Below are positions 8,817 through 16,706 of a stretch of 64,000 nt of DNA, one piece after another. Position numbers and translations under genes: made by a program. The stretch's first letter is position 1; every line of letters starts with the position of its first letter. The notes under the pieces were generated by a model. It was not told the origin of the DNA. It saw only the letters and a list, made by a program, of their open reading frames with translations, and ran no database searches. Source of the DNA: Gemmatimonadaceae bacterium (GTDB lineage: Bacteria; Gemmatimonadota; Gemmatimonadetes; Gemmatimonadales; Gemmatimonadaceae); assembly GCA_025362035.1 (NCBI GenBank), contig JANYIN010000133.1, positions 28,676 to 92,675 of the forward strand, given 5' to 3'.

Positions 8817-9174
8817 CGGCGATAGCGCGGCGTAGGTTCGTGCACGGTGCGTGAGTGACGCATCATGAGTCCAGGATCAGGGGCGCGTGCGACGATCGTG
8901 CATCGCGCGAAGCATGAGAGGAACTGCCTCAAAGGGACGACTGTGGAGCGGTTTCGTCCCCCAAGCTAACGAGCTTCGGCGACCGGGGCAGAGAGGACCA
9001 CGCCTGCGCGGGCGCATCGGCCATATCGTGACGGAAGCCGCTGGTCGCCCGTCCTATATTAGTGAAAAGATCGGCGGCCGCCGCCCCTGGGTTTGACACG
9101 CTCCGCAACGCGTCTACCTCCTGGACTCGACGGCAGTAGCTTCGCGAGCCAATCCGTTTCGACTCTACCGACCA
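8817..9174. other. Divergent intergenic region
   Basis: A 358-bp stretch between the SGNH/MBOAT operon (minus) and the carbamoyltransferase operon (plus). I see no convincing coding sequence. It must contain both promoters. A TTGACA hexamer lies at 9093-9098 on the plus strand but no good -10 sits 16-18 bp after it; a relatively AT-rich patch (CCTATATTAGTGAAAAG) lies at about 9054-9070. Confidence 0.5.
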
Positions 9175-11004
9175 ATGGCTCACGAGTACATCCTCGGCCT
9201 CTCGGCATACTACCATGACAGCGCGGCCGCCCTCCTGAAGGACGGCGAGATTGTCGCCGCTGCCCACGAGGAGCGATTCTCGCGCAAGAAAGGCGACGAA
9301 CGATTCCCGCGCCAGGCCGTCGAGTACTGCCTGCGCGAAGCCGGAATCACCCTCGCCGATCTCTCGCAGGTCGGCTTCTACGACAAGCCGCTCCTCAAGT
9401 TCGAGCGAATCCTCGAGACCTATCTCGCCGTGGCGCCGCGCGGATTTCGGTCGTTCCTCATGGCCGGGCCGCTTTGGGTGAAGGAAAAGCTCTTTACCGA
9501 CCGCGACCTTCGGAAGGCGCTCGGCGGATACGAAGGCGATCTGCTCTACGCCGAACACCACGAGTCACACGCGGCGAGCGCGTTCTTTCCGTCGCCGTTC
9601 GAGGAAGCCGCCATCCTCACCATGGACGGCGTCGGCGAATGGGCGACCGCCACGACCGGGGTGGGCAGAGGCGCCCAGCTCGATCTGCTGCGCGAACTGC
9701 GCTGGCCCGATTCGCCCGGCTTGCTCTACTCCGCCATCACCTACTACACCGGCTTCAAGGTCAACTCCGGTGAGTACAAGGTCATGGGCCTCGCACCCTA
9801 CGGTGAGCCCACGTACGTGGACCTGATCTACAAGCACCTCATCGATCTGCGCGAAGACGGCTCGTTCTCGATGGACCAGAAGTACTTCAACTATCTCAGC
9901 GGCCTCACGATGACGAGCGAGGCTTTCAACGACCTGTTCGGCGGACCACCTCGTGTACCGGAGTCGAAACTGACGCAGAAGGAGATGGACCTTGCGCGGT
10001 CCGTCCAGGTGGTCACGGAGGAAATCATCCTGCGCATGGCCAGGTCGGCTCACCTGGAAACCGGCATGGAGAACCTCTGCCTTGCCGGCGGCGTAGCGCT
10101 GAATTGCGTGGGCAACGGGCGCCTCCTTCGTGAGGGGCCGTTCAAGCGCCTCTGGATCCAACCTGCCGCGGGCGACGCCGGCGGAGCCCTCGGCGTCGCG
10201 CAACTCATCCACCATCGCTACAACAAGAGACCCCGTCGGGTGACGACCGGCAAGGACAGCATGAAGGGCGCCTACCTCGGACCGTCCTATTCCAACGAGG
10301 AGATCGAAGCATTCCTCCAGTCGAAGAACGCGTCGTACGAGCGGCTCGATCGCCCCGAGCTGCTCGCCCGCGTGTCTCAGGCGCTGGCCGACGAGAAGAT
10401 CATTGGCTGGTTCAACGGCCGCATGGAGTTCGGACCGCGGTCGCTTGGGTGCCGCAGTATCCTCGGCGATCCGCGCAGTCCGCGCATGCAGTCCCAGATG
10501 AACCTGAAGATCAAATTCCGTGAGGGATTTCGGCCGTTCGCGCCGAGCGTGCTGAAGGAATTTGCGTCGGAGTACTTCGACATCGATTGCGAATCGCCGT
10601 ACATGCTCCTGGTCGCGCCCGTGAAGAAGGAGCGGCAGATCCCGATGGGGGAGGACGGCAGGAAAGTCTGGGGAATCGAGCAGCTCAACCTTCTTCGCTC
10701 GGACATTCCCGCCATCACCCACATCGACTATTCCGCGCGCATCCAGACGGTGAGCCGCGACACCAACCCCGACTACTACGACCTGATCAGCGCGTTCCGC
10801 GATCTCACGGGCTGTGCCGTCGTGGTAAACACGTCGTTCAACGTCCGCGGAGAGCCCATCGTCTGCTCCCCGGAAGATGCGTACCGCTGCTTCATGCGGA
10901 CGCACATTGATTGTCTGGTACTCGGACCATTCCTCATGGAAAAGGCAGCGCAGCCCCAGCTGCAGGAGGACGCAGCATGGCAGAAAGAATTCCAGCTGGA
11001 TTGA
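9175..11004 (+). CDS. Carbamoyltransferase, NodU/CmcH family
   Basis: A 609-residue cytoplasmic enzyme. The N-terminal Kae1-like domain starts with GLSAYYHDSAAALLKDGEI and HEERFSRKKGDERFP, and continues with AEHHESHAASAFF and AAILTMDGVGEW; the C-terminal YrdC-like half contains NGRMEFGPRSLGCRSIL and NTSFNVRGEPIVCSPEDA. Family members transfer carbamoyl from carbamoyl phosphate through carbamoyl-AMP to hydroxyl groups of sugars, antibiotics or saxitoxin precursors. Length and motifs are full. The downstream SxtJ-like gene overlaps its end by 28 bp and DUF5989 follows, a recurring trio. The acceptor is probably a sugar of the surface glycan, by context only. Confidence 0.92.
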   Translation: MAHEYILGLSAYYHDSAAALLKDGEIVAAAHEERFSRKKGDERFPRQAVEYCLREAGITLADLSQVGFYDKPLLKFERILETYLAVAPRGFRSFLMAGPLWVKEKLFTDRDLRKALGGYEGDLLYAEHHESHAASAFFPSPFEEAAILTMDGVGEWATATTGVGRGAQLDLLRELRWPDSPGLLYSAITYYTGFKVNSGEYKVMGLAPYGEPTYVDLIYKHLIDLREDGSFSMDQKYFNYLSGLTMTSEAFNDLFGGPPRVPESKLTQKEMDLARSVQVVTEEIILRMARSAHLETGMENLCLAGGVALNCVGNGRLLREGPFKRLWIQPAAGDAGGALGVAQLIHHRYNKRPRRVTTGKDSMKGAYLGPSYSNEEIEAFLQSKNASYERLDRPELLARVSQALADEKIIGWFNGRMEFGPRSLGCRSILGDPRSPRMQSQMNLKIKFREGFRPFAPSVLKEFASEYFDIDCESPYMLLVAPVKKERQIPMGEDGRKVWGIEQLNLLRSDIPAITHIDYSARIQTVSRDTNPDYYDLISAFRDLTGCAVVVNTSFNVRGEPIVCSPEDAYRCFMRTHIDCLVLGPFLMEKAAQPQLQEDAAWQKEFQLD

Positions 11005-11384
11005 CGGCCGCCGAGGGGCGGAAGTTTGGGCTCACCGTCGGCCTGGCGTTCGTGGCGCTCGGAGGCGTGGCACTCTGGCGGGGGCGGCACCTGACCTCCA
11101 CGGTGCTCCTGACCCTGGGCGGCCTCCTGGTGGGCGCCGCACTCGTCGTTCCCACGATGCTCGGTCCCGTCGAACGGGCCTGGATGGCACTGGCCCACAT
11201 GATCTCCCGAGTGACGACGCCTATTTTTATGGCCGTCGTCTATTTCATCGTCATCACTCCGGTGGGATACATTCGCCGACGAGCTGGAGGCGGGATCGCG
11301 GACAGGCACGACCACAATGCCTCCCGTTGGCATCCGCATGCCGATGCGGCGGACCCGGTGGAACGTATGCAGCGCCAATTCTAG
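10977..11384 (+). CDS. SxtJ-like membrane protein
   Basis: A 135-residue protein matching the SxtJ family found next to carbamoyltransferases. It starts at the ATG at 10977, preceded by AGGAGG 7 bases upstream and overlapping the carbamoyltransferase end by 28 bp in another frame. A cytoplasmic N-terminus (AERIPAGLTAAEGRKFG) is followed by hydrophobic helices (VALGGVALWRG; VLLTLGGLLVGAALVVPTM) and a third near ISRVTTPIFMAVVYFIVITPVGY. Function is unknown; the constant linkage suggests a membrane scaffold or export aid for the carbamoylated product. A longer N-terminal reading from 10911 is possible but lacks this ribosome-binding site. Confidence 0.8.
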   Translation: MAERIPAGLTAAEGRKFGLTVGLAFVALGGVALWRGRHLTSTVLLTLGGLLVGAALVVPTMLGPVERAWMALAHMISRVTTPIFMAVVYFIVITPVGYIRRRAGGGIADRHDHNASRWHPHADAADPVERMQRQF

Positions 11385-11397
11385 ATTCGAGGATCTC

Positions 11398-11556
11398 GTG
11401 GCACAACGCGGCTTGATGTCGGAACTGTGGGGCTTCATGAAGGAGCGGAAGAAGTTCTGGCTGCTCCCCATTCTCATCGTGCTGTTCACCGTGGGCGCGC
11501 TTCTCGTCTTCGCGCAGGGGTCGGCGCTCGCGCCGTTCATCTACACCATCTTCTAG
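11398..11556 (+). CDS. DUF5989 small membrane protein, copy B
   Basis: A 52-residue protein starting at GTG (VAQRGLMSELWGFM) with a GAGG motif just upstream, 13 bp after the SxtJ-like stop. The helix and the ending ALLVFAQGSALAPFIYTIF are identical in their last 19 residues to copy A at 5011; the six differences lie in the first 31 residues. This copy sits in the canonical carbamoyltransferase-SxtJ-DUF5989 order, so it is probably the ancestral one in this locus and copy A the duplicate. The phosphopantetheinyl transferase starts 17 bp downstream. Confidence 0.82.
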   Translation: MAQRGLMSELWGFMKERKKFWLLPILIVLFTVGALLVFAQGSALAPFIYTIF

Positions 11557-11573
11557 CCGCGCCGGCGCCCACG

Positions 11574-12332
11574 ATGTCGGAAGGCCACCCCGCTGCCGGT
11601 CAGGGCGAGTGGCGCCGTACGCCGCCGCCACTGCTTCGCCCCGGTGTAGTTCACGTGTGGCGAATTCGTATCGACGGCGTCGCGACCGCCGCCGACTGGG
11701 CCGTTCTATCGCCAGAAGAAGACGGTCGCGCACGGCGGTTTTTCGCCGAGCGACACCAGCGCCGATATGTCGTGGCGCACGCGAACCTTCGACGCATACT
11801 CTCGGCGTACGCGGGCATGGCGCCCAACGAACTCGCCTTCCGGACGGGCCAATACGGGAAACCCGAACTAGTCGGTGCCCCATCCGCCACGCTGGTCGAG
11901 TTCAATCTCTCGCACTCTGGCGACCTGGCGCTCGTTGCGGTTGCTCGAGACCGTCCAGTCGGCGTGGACGTCGAGCGATGGAATGACCGCGTGGAACACA
12001 TCGAGCTGGCGACGCGATTCTTCTCGCCCGTTGAGCGCGACGCGTTGCAACGCCTTGCCCCGTCGCACGCGGACGTTGTGGAGGGTTTCTTCTCCGCGTG
12101 GTCGCGCAAGGAAGCATATCTCAAGGCAAGCGGGCATGGGATCGCGCGCGGATTGGATCATTTCGACGTGTCGCTCACCCCCGGACAGCCGGCCCGTATT
12201 CTCCGGGACCACCTTGACGACGGCGCGCCGTCGCGCTGGACCATGACTGCGCTCGCAGCACGCGAGGGATATTCGGCGGCCCTGGTTGCCGCCAAGCCGG
12301 TGGACGAGATACTTCTGTTCGACGCGACCTAG
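11574..12332 (+). CDS. 4'-phosphopantetheinyl transferase, Sfp type
   Basis: A 252-residue protein with the Sfp-superfamily signatures: N-terminal LSPEEDGRARRFF, FNLSHSGDLALVAVA, the Mg-binding GVDVER (Asp near residue 129) and WSRKEAYLKASGHG near residue 176. It would move phosphopantetheine from CoA to a Ser of a carrier protein. I chose ATG 11574, which is the first start after the DUF5989 stop. No carrier protein, NRPS or PKS is visible in the window, so it may serve a carrier elsewhere or the housekeeping ACP. Co-direction and the 17-bp gap suggest co-transcription with the carbamoyltransferase operon. Confidence 0.85.
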   Translation: MSEGHPAAGQGEWRRTPPPLLRPGVVHVWRIRIDGVATAADWAVLSPEEDGRARRFFAERHQRRYVVAHANLRRILSAYAGMAPNELAFRTGQYGKPELVGAPSATLVEFNLSHSGDLALVAVARDRPVGVDVERWNDRVEHIELATRFFSPVERDALQRLAPSHADVVEGFFSAWSRKEAYLKASGHGIARGLDHFDVSLTPGQPARILRDHLDDGAPSRWTMTALAAREGYSAALVAAKPVDEILLFDAT

Positions 12333-12422
12333 AACACGATTGTCCAAACCCCGGATCGACATGCGTCTTTCGTTCGAATATTACGGCTCGACGCTCGCCA
12401 CCGACACGCGAACCGAAACGAA

Positions 12423-13706
12423 ATGACCGGCGAGCCATCGCGCCCCGTTGCCCGACAGTCACAGATTTACCTCGACGGTGTTCGGGGGCGTCGCCCGCGT
12501 GTTCCTGTTGCCCCGCCCCAGCTCGAGCGCGCGGCGCAGAAGAAGATGTCACGAAAGGCGTGGTCGTACATGGCTGGCGGCGCAGGCAGCGAAGAAACCA
12601 TCCGCAGCAACCGCACCGCGCTCGACCGCTGGCGCATCGTACCGCGGGTGCTCCGCGACGTGTCGGCGCGCGACACGAGTATCACGCTCTTCGGACGCCG
12701 CATTCCGTCACCCTTTGTGTTGTCGCCCATCGGCGTACTGGAGCTCGCGCACTCAGCGGCCGACCTGGCGGTGGCGCGAGCGGCGGCGGCGCTCGGTATT
12801 CCAATGGTCTTCTCCAACCAGGCATCCGTGCCGATGGAGGAGTGCGCCGCGGCCATGGGCGCGGCGCCCAGGTGGTTCCAACTCTACTGGAGCAAGGACG
12901 ATGATCTCGTCGCGAGCTTTGTGGAGCGCGCCGAAGCCTGTCGGTGTGATGCCATTGTCGTCACACTCGATACCACGTGGCTTGGGTGGCGTCCGCGCGA
13001 TCTCGACCTGGCCCATCTTCCGTTCCTGTTCGGCAAGGGCATCGCGCAATACACCAGCGATCCGGTGTTCATGAGCAAGTTGGGGGAGCCGTTGCCCGGA
13101 CAGGCCCCGAAGCGTGGACGGGTGAATCTCACCGCGGTGCGGACTGCGATGGCGATGGCGCGCGCGGTTCCCGGCGGCACGGTAAGGAACCTCCGCTCGG
13201 GCAACGCCACCAGCGCCGTCCGGCACTTCATCGCCACGTACTCGCGGCCGTCGCTCACTTGGGACGACCTGCCGTTCCTGCGCGCGCGCACACGGCTTCC
13301 CATTCTGCTCAAGGGGATTCTGCACCCTGACGATGCGCGCCGCGCGGCAGATGCGGGCATGGATGGAGTCATGGTCTCGAATCACGGAGGGCGTCAGATC
13401 GACGGCAGTATTGCGGCGATCGATGCGCTGCCACCCATCGTGGACGCAGTCGCGGGTCGCATTCCCGTGATGATGGATTCCGGCATTCGCGGCGGAGCGG
13501 ACGTTTTTCGGGCGCTTGCACTTGGCGCACGCGCCGTGGGGCTCGGCCGCCCGTACGCCTATGGGCTCGCGCTGGCGGGCGAAGCCGGCGTTCGCGAGGT
13601 GATCTCGAACATCAGCGCCGAGTTCGAAATCACGATGGCGTTATCGGGATGTCGGCATCTATTCGACATCACACCTGAGTGTATCATGGACTCGCGCGAC
13701 TCGTAG
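12423..13706 (+). CDS. FMN-dependent alpha-hydroxy acid oxidase/dehydrogenase
   Basis: A 427-residue TIM-barrel flavoenzyme of the lactate oxidase / L-lactate dehydrogenase / lactate 2-monooxygenase family. Visible blocks are WSYMAGGAGSEETIRSN at the N-terminus, PFVLSPIGVLELAHSAADLA, FQLYWSKDDD, the catalytic SNHGGRQIDG (about residue 319; His and Arg bind the 2-hydroxy acid carboxylate) and MMDSGIRGGADVFRALALGA with GRPYAYGLA for FMN phosphate binding. It oxidises a 2-hydroxy acid to the 2-oxo acid; the exact substrate cannot be read. A lactate permease is encoded 8 kb away at 20831, which makes lactate plausible. Confidence 0.85.
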   Translation: MTGEPSRPVARQSQIYLDGVRGRRPRVPVAPPQLERAAQKKMSRKAWSYMAGGAGSEETIRSNRTALDRWRIVPRVLRDVSARDTSITLFGRRIPSPFVLSPIGVLELAHSAADLAVARAAAALGIPMVFSNQASVPMEECAAAMGAAPRWFQLYWSKDDDLVASFVERAEACRCDAIVVTLDTTWLGWRPRDLDLAHLPFLFGKGIAQYTSDPVFMSKLGEPLPGQAPKRGRVNLTAVRTAMAMARAVPGGTVRNLRSGNATSAVRHFIATYSRPSLTWDDLPFLRARTRLPILLKGILHPDDARRAADAGMDGVMVSNHGGRQIDGSIAAIDALPPIVDAVAGRIPVMMDSGIRGGADVFRALALGARAVGLGRPYAYGLALAGEAGVREVISNISAEFEITMALSGCRHLFDITPECIMDSRDS

Positions 13707-13759
13707 AGCGGAACATCGCATCGCTGGACAGCTCGGCCGGGCCAACGACCGCGCCCCGG

Positions 13760-14818
13760 TCAATCTGATTTGCCGAAGACCTGGCTGGATGCAAGACGTC
13801 GCCCCATCTCGAGGGCGGGTTTCTCGATGGCGTGGTAGCCCGCGTACGAGCCCGCGATCAGCACGGCGGCCGCGGCGAGCCCTTGCGCCGGCGTCGGCCA
13901 ATCTCGCAGGAGGCTGAACCCGACGCGAAGGGCGAGGAGGTGCACGAGGTAAATGCCGTAGGAATACGTGGCGATGCGGTGCGCCACGCCCGTGTAAACT
14001 GACGGCCGCGCATCGCGAACGAGCGGAATCGCGAAGCCCAATGCGGCGCAGAAAGCAATCGACACGGTCCAGTGGACGCGCCACAGAATCAGGCAGGCGA
14101 GGTCGAGTGCGATCACGATGGGCCAGCTCCACGCCGGCAGTCGTGCGGCCCCGTGGCGTCGCAGTAGGAAGTATGCGAGCACACCCATGAGAAAGCACGG
14201 CAGATAGGCCAGGACACGGAGACGCCAGAGGCCGTGGATCCGATGAGGTTCGCTGTCACCCCATGTGTAGAACGTCGCCCCCGCGATGCCCATCGCGACC
14301 ATGAGCGCCATCCACCTCGCGCGATCGGTTCGCGCCAGAAGGAAGCAGAACGGAAGGAGCACGTACATCTGAAGTTCGATCGGCAGCGTCCATAGGGCGA
14401 CCAGTACGTCGTTCCGCCCAGCCAGGTCCTGTACCAGGGCGATGTTGGCGGCAATGGCGCCCGGCGACGGGGCGTCATATGTCGCGGGAATGGTGCCCGC
14501 CGGCACCTTCAGCACCACCACCACCGCGATAACGGCCCAGGCCAGCGGGTAAATGCGAAACGCGCGTCGCAGGTAGAAGCGGCGCATCCATCCGCGGGTC
14601 TCGGGCGCCCCGTCCCGCTCCAGCGACGCCATGAGCACCAGCGCCGTGTGAACGAAGAACATCAAGACGCCAGCGTGACCGAGACGGCCGAACGCGACGG
14701 ACCGATGCCCCAGTGAGTACGCAAGGTGCTGGCTCAGCACCGCGAGCACTGCGGTGGAACGAAGGACGTCGAGATTGTGCACGGGAAGCAGCGTGCGCTG
14801 CACGTTTGTCCCGCTCAT
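13760..14818 (-). CDS. Acyltransferase family 3 membrane protein (OafA/YrhL-like)
   Basis: A 352-residue polytopic membrane protein of the acyltransferase-3 family, with the diagnostic N-terminal NLDVLRSTAVLAVLSQHLAYSLG (His in helix 1) and RRFYLRRAFRIYPLAWA. About ten hydrophobic segments follow, ending in IEKPALEMGRRL. These enzymes O-acylate sugars, lipids or antibiotics at the membrane. There is no C-terminal SGNH domain. It is transcribed away from the arsenic operon and faces the oxidase gene (53 bp between stops). It may act on the same surface glycan as the upstream locus; this is inference. Confidence 0.82.
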   Translation of the reverse strand: MSGTNVQRTLLPVHNLDVLRSTAVLAVLSQHLAYSLGHRSVAFGRLGHAGVLMFFVHTALVLMASLERDGAPETRGWMRRFYLRRAFRIYPLAWAVIAVVVVLKVPAGTIPATYDAPSPGAIAANIALVQDLAGRNDVLVALWTLPIELQMYVLLPFCFLLARTDRARWMALMVAMGIAGATFYTWGDSEPHRIHGLWRLRVLAYLPCFLMGVLAYFLLRRHGAARLPAWSWPIVIALDLACLILWRVHWTVSIAFCAALGFAIPLVRDARPSVYTGVAHRIATYSYGIYLVHLLALRVGFSLLRDWPTPAQGLAAAAVLIAGSYAGYHAIEKPALEMGRRLASSQVFGKSD

Positions 14819-14888
14819 CGCGCCGGCGTGCTCGGGCAGCTCATGATCCGGCGAAGGTCGCGCAGGGCGGCACGCGCGGCAACTCCCA

Positions 14889-14924
14889 CTTGTGTATCAA
14901 GAAAACTTGATATAATCTCACCGC
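14889..14924 (+). promoter_or_regulatory. arsR promoter with overlapping ArsR operator
   Basis: A perfect inverted repeat TATCAAG-AAAA-CTTGATA spans 14895-14912; ATCAA-N6-TTGAT is a typical ArsR operator. It runs into a perfect -10 hexamer TATAAT at 14911-14916. A weak -35 (CTTGTG, 14889-14894) lies 16 bp upstream. Transcription would start at about 14923-14925, directly at the ATG of arsR, so the mRNA would be leaderless. ArsR bound here would cover the spacer and block RNA polymerase. Confidence 0.75.
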
Positions 14925-15260
14925 ATGCCCACTATGGCGAATGATCCCGTTGTCGCCGCCGCGCTCTTCCACGCGCTCTCGGATCCAATCCGGATCGAGG
15001 TGCTCCGTCTGCTCGCCAGCGGGGAACGATGCGTGTGCGAGTTGATGGACGACTTGGGCCTTGCCCAGTCGCGTCTCTCCTGGCATCTCAGGACGCTCAA
15101 GGACGCCGGTCTGATTTCCGACCGGCGCGACGGCCGGTGGAGCTACTACGCGCTCCAGCGCGACGCCTTCGAACTGGCGGAGACGACCATTGCCGCGCTC
15201 AAACCGCGTGCCCGCCGCCTTACCGTGCGCGCCAACGACAGCTGCAGCCAGGCGATTTGA
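14925..15260 (+). CDS. arsR: ArsR family arsenite-responsive repressor
   Basis: A 111-residue winged-helix repressor. N-terminal ALFHALSDPIRIEVLRLLASGE is followed by the CVCEL metal-binding motif (Cys36 and Cys38), then the recognition helix region QSRLSWHLRTLKDAGLI and wing DRRDGRWSYYAL. A further Cys lies at the C-terminus (DSCSQAI). As(III) or Sb(III) binding to the thiols releases DNA. The first ATG at 14925 coincides with the predicted transcription start; an alternative ATG lies three codons later. It heads the operon with arsM, the arsN2-like gene and the aquaporin remnant, and its operator lies in its own promoter. Confidence 0.9.
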   Translation: MPTMANDPVVAAALFHALSDPIRIEVLRLLASGERCVCELMDDLGLAQSRLSWHLRTLKDAGLISDRRDGRWSYYALQRDAFELAETTIAALKPRARRLTVRANDSCSQAI

Positions 15261-15312
15261 TTTTCTCTTTCGTCGTCAAGAAGTCCCGATACTGATCATA
15301 CGGAGCGAAACC

Positions 15313-16224
15313 ATGGAGACCCCCGATCTCGCGACCCTGCAGGAGATCGTCAGAGAGAAGTACGCCGCAGCGGCCGAGCGCGTCGCAGGCGGGGGAGGGA
15401 CCTCCTGCTGTGCTCCGACCGGCGGCACCGGCGCCTGTTGCGGCGCGACCACGGAGTCGTGGGACCCGATCACGACCGATCTCTATGACGCCGGGCAGAT
15501 CTCCGGGATTCCGGCCGAGGCGCTCCTTGCTTCGCTCGGCTGCGGAAACCCCACGCTACTTGCCGAGCTCGCGCCCGGAGAGACAGTGCTTGACCTCGGG
15601 TCCGGGGGCGGCATCGACGTTCTGCTCTCCGCCAAGCGCGTGGGTCCGACAGGCAAGGCGTATGGTCTCGACATGACGGACCAGATGCTCGCACTGGCAA
15701 ATGAGAACAAACGGCGCGCAGGCGCCACCAACGTTGAGTTCCTCCGTGGCCACATCGAAGCGATCCCGCTGCCGAGCAATTCGGTGGACGTCATCATCTC
15801 GAATTGTGTCATCAATTTGTCCGGAGACAAGCGCGCCGTGCTCGCCGAAGCCTATCGCGTGTTGAAGCCGGGAGGGCGATTTGCCGTCTCCGACGTGGTG
15901 GTGCGCGGCGATCCGCCCGAAGCGGTGAAGAAGAACATGGAACTCTGGGTTGGCTGCGTGGCGGGCGCACTGGGGGACGAGGAATTTCTGGCGCTGCTGC
16001 AGGGAGTCGGCTTCACGAACGCCTCGATCGAACCGACGCGCATCTACACGGCACACGATGCCGCCGCGTTTCTGTCCGGCACAGGCCTCGACGGCGAGAC
16101 GTTGGCTCGCGAAATCGACGGTAAGTTTCTGAGCGCCTTCATCCGGGCCACCAAGCCGGGGACTGCACACGCGGCGGCACTTCCGGTCGCTGAGGCGTGC
16201 TGCGGTTCGGACTGCTGCAGTTGA
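15313..16224 (+). CDS. arsM: Arsenite S-adenosylmethionine methyltransferase
   Basis: A 303-residue SAM-dependent methyltransferase. The SAM site is VLDLGSGGGIDVLL (about 92-105). The three Cys that bind As(III) in characterised ArsM proteins have clear counterparts: Cys77 (LGCGNP), Cys165 (ISNCVINL) and Cys215 (WVGCVAG). Extra Cys pairs sit near the N-terminus (SCCAP and ACCGA) and at the C-terminus (ACCGSDCC), a common feature of soil ArsM proteins. It methylates arsenite to mono-, di- and trimethyl forms, which detoxifies and volatilises arsenic. Start ATG 15313 chosen; the longer in-frame ORF overlaps arsR. It lies 52 bp after arsR. Confidence 0.93.
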   Translation: METPDLATLQEIVREKYAAAAERVAGGGGTSCCAPTGGTGACCGATTESWDPITTDLYDAGQISGIPAEALLASLGCGNPTLLAELAPGETVLDLGSGGGIDVLLSAKRVGPTGKAYGLDMTDQMLALANENKRRAGATNVEFLRGHIEAIPLPSNSVDVIISNCVINLSGDKRAVLAEAYRVLKPGGRFAVSDVVVRGDPPEAVKKNMELWVGCVAGALGDEEFLALLQGVGFTNASIEPTRIYTAHDAAAFLSGTGLDGETLAREIDGKFLSAFIRATKPGTAHAAALPVAEACCGSDCCS

Positions 16225-16226
16225 CA

Positions 16227-16700
16227 ATGACCACGTTGCCCGAAGCAGGCGTGTCCGAGAACGCCGTCATTCGCCCTGCGACGCGCGCCGACTTCCCGCG
16301 CATCGAGGCCCTGCTTGCCGCCAGCCACCTGCCAAGTATCGGCGCTTCCGATTTGCTTGACGGATTCTTCGTCGCCGACAACAATGGCGAGATCGTCGGG
16401 GTGGTCGGGCTCGAGAACTGCGCTCGCGAATACGCATTGCTGCGCTCCACGGCCATCGCATCGGAATGGCGCAGCCGATCGCTCGGACGACGGCTTGTCG
16501 AACGCGCCATTGAGGACGCCAAGCGCCGCGGCATCGTGTCACTGTATCTCCTCACGACCACGGCGGAACGATACTTCCCCCGATTCGGATTCGTGACCAC
16601 GCGGCGGGAGCTCGTTCCCGCCGAAGTGCAGGCGACTGCGGAGTTTCGAGGCGCGTGCCCGGCATCGGCGACCGTCATGTCGCTCACCCTCGCGTCCTGA
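16227..16700 (+). CDS. arsN2: ArsN2-like GNAT acetyltransferase
   Basis: A 157-residue GNAT protein with the acetyl-CoA region RSRSLGRRLVERAIEDAKRRG (core RSRSLGRRL) and the aromatic LLTTTAERYFPRFGF block typical of the ArsN2 group. It starts 2 bp after arsM. ArsN-type proteins are commonly found in ars operons; ArsN1 acetylates arsenical herbicides or arsinothricin, while the substrate of ArsN2 is less certain. The symbol is given by family and context. Confidence 0.75.
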   Translation: MTTLPEAGVSENAVIRPATRADFPRIEALLAASHLPSIGASDLLDGFFVADNNGEIVGVVGLENCAREYALLRSTAIASEWRSRSLGRRLVERAIEDAKRRGIVSLYLLTTTAERYFPRFGFVTTRRELVPAEVQATAEFRGACPASATVMSLTLAS

Positions 16701-16706
16701 GCCGCG

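Noticed and set aside
9565..10905. 446-codon antisense ORF inside the carbamoyltransferase gene
   Set aside because: It is a shadow of a gene with full-length conserved motifs; GC-rich codon bias keeps the opposite frame open.
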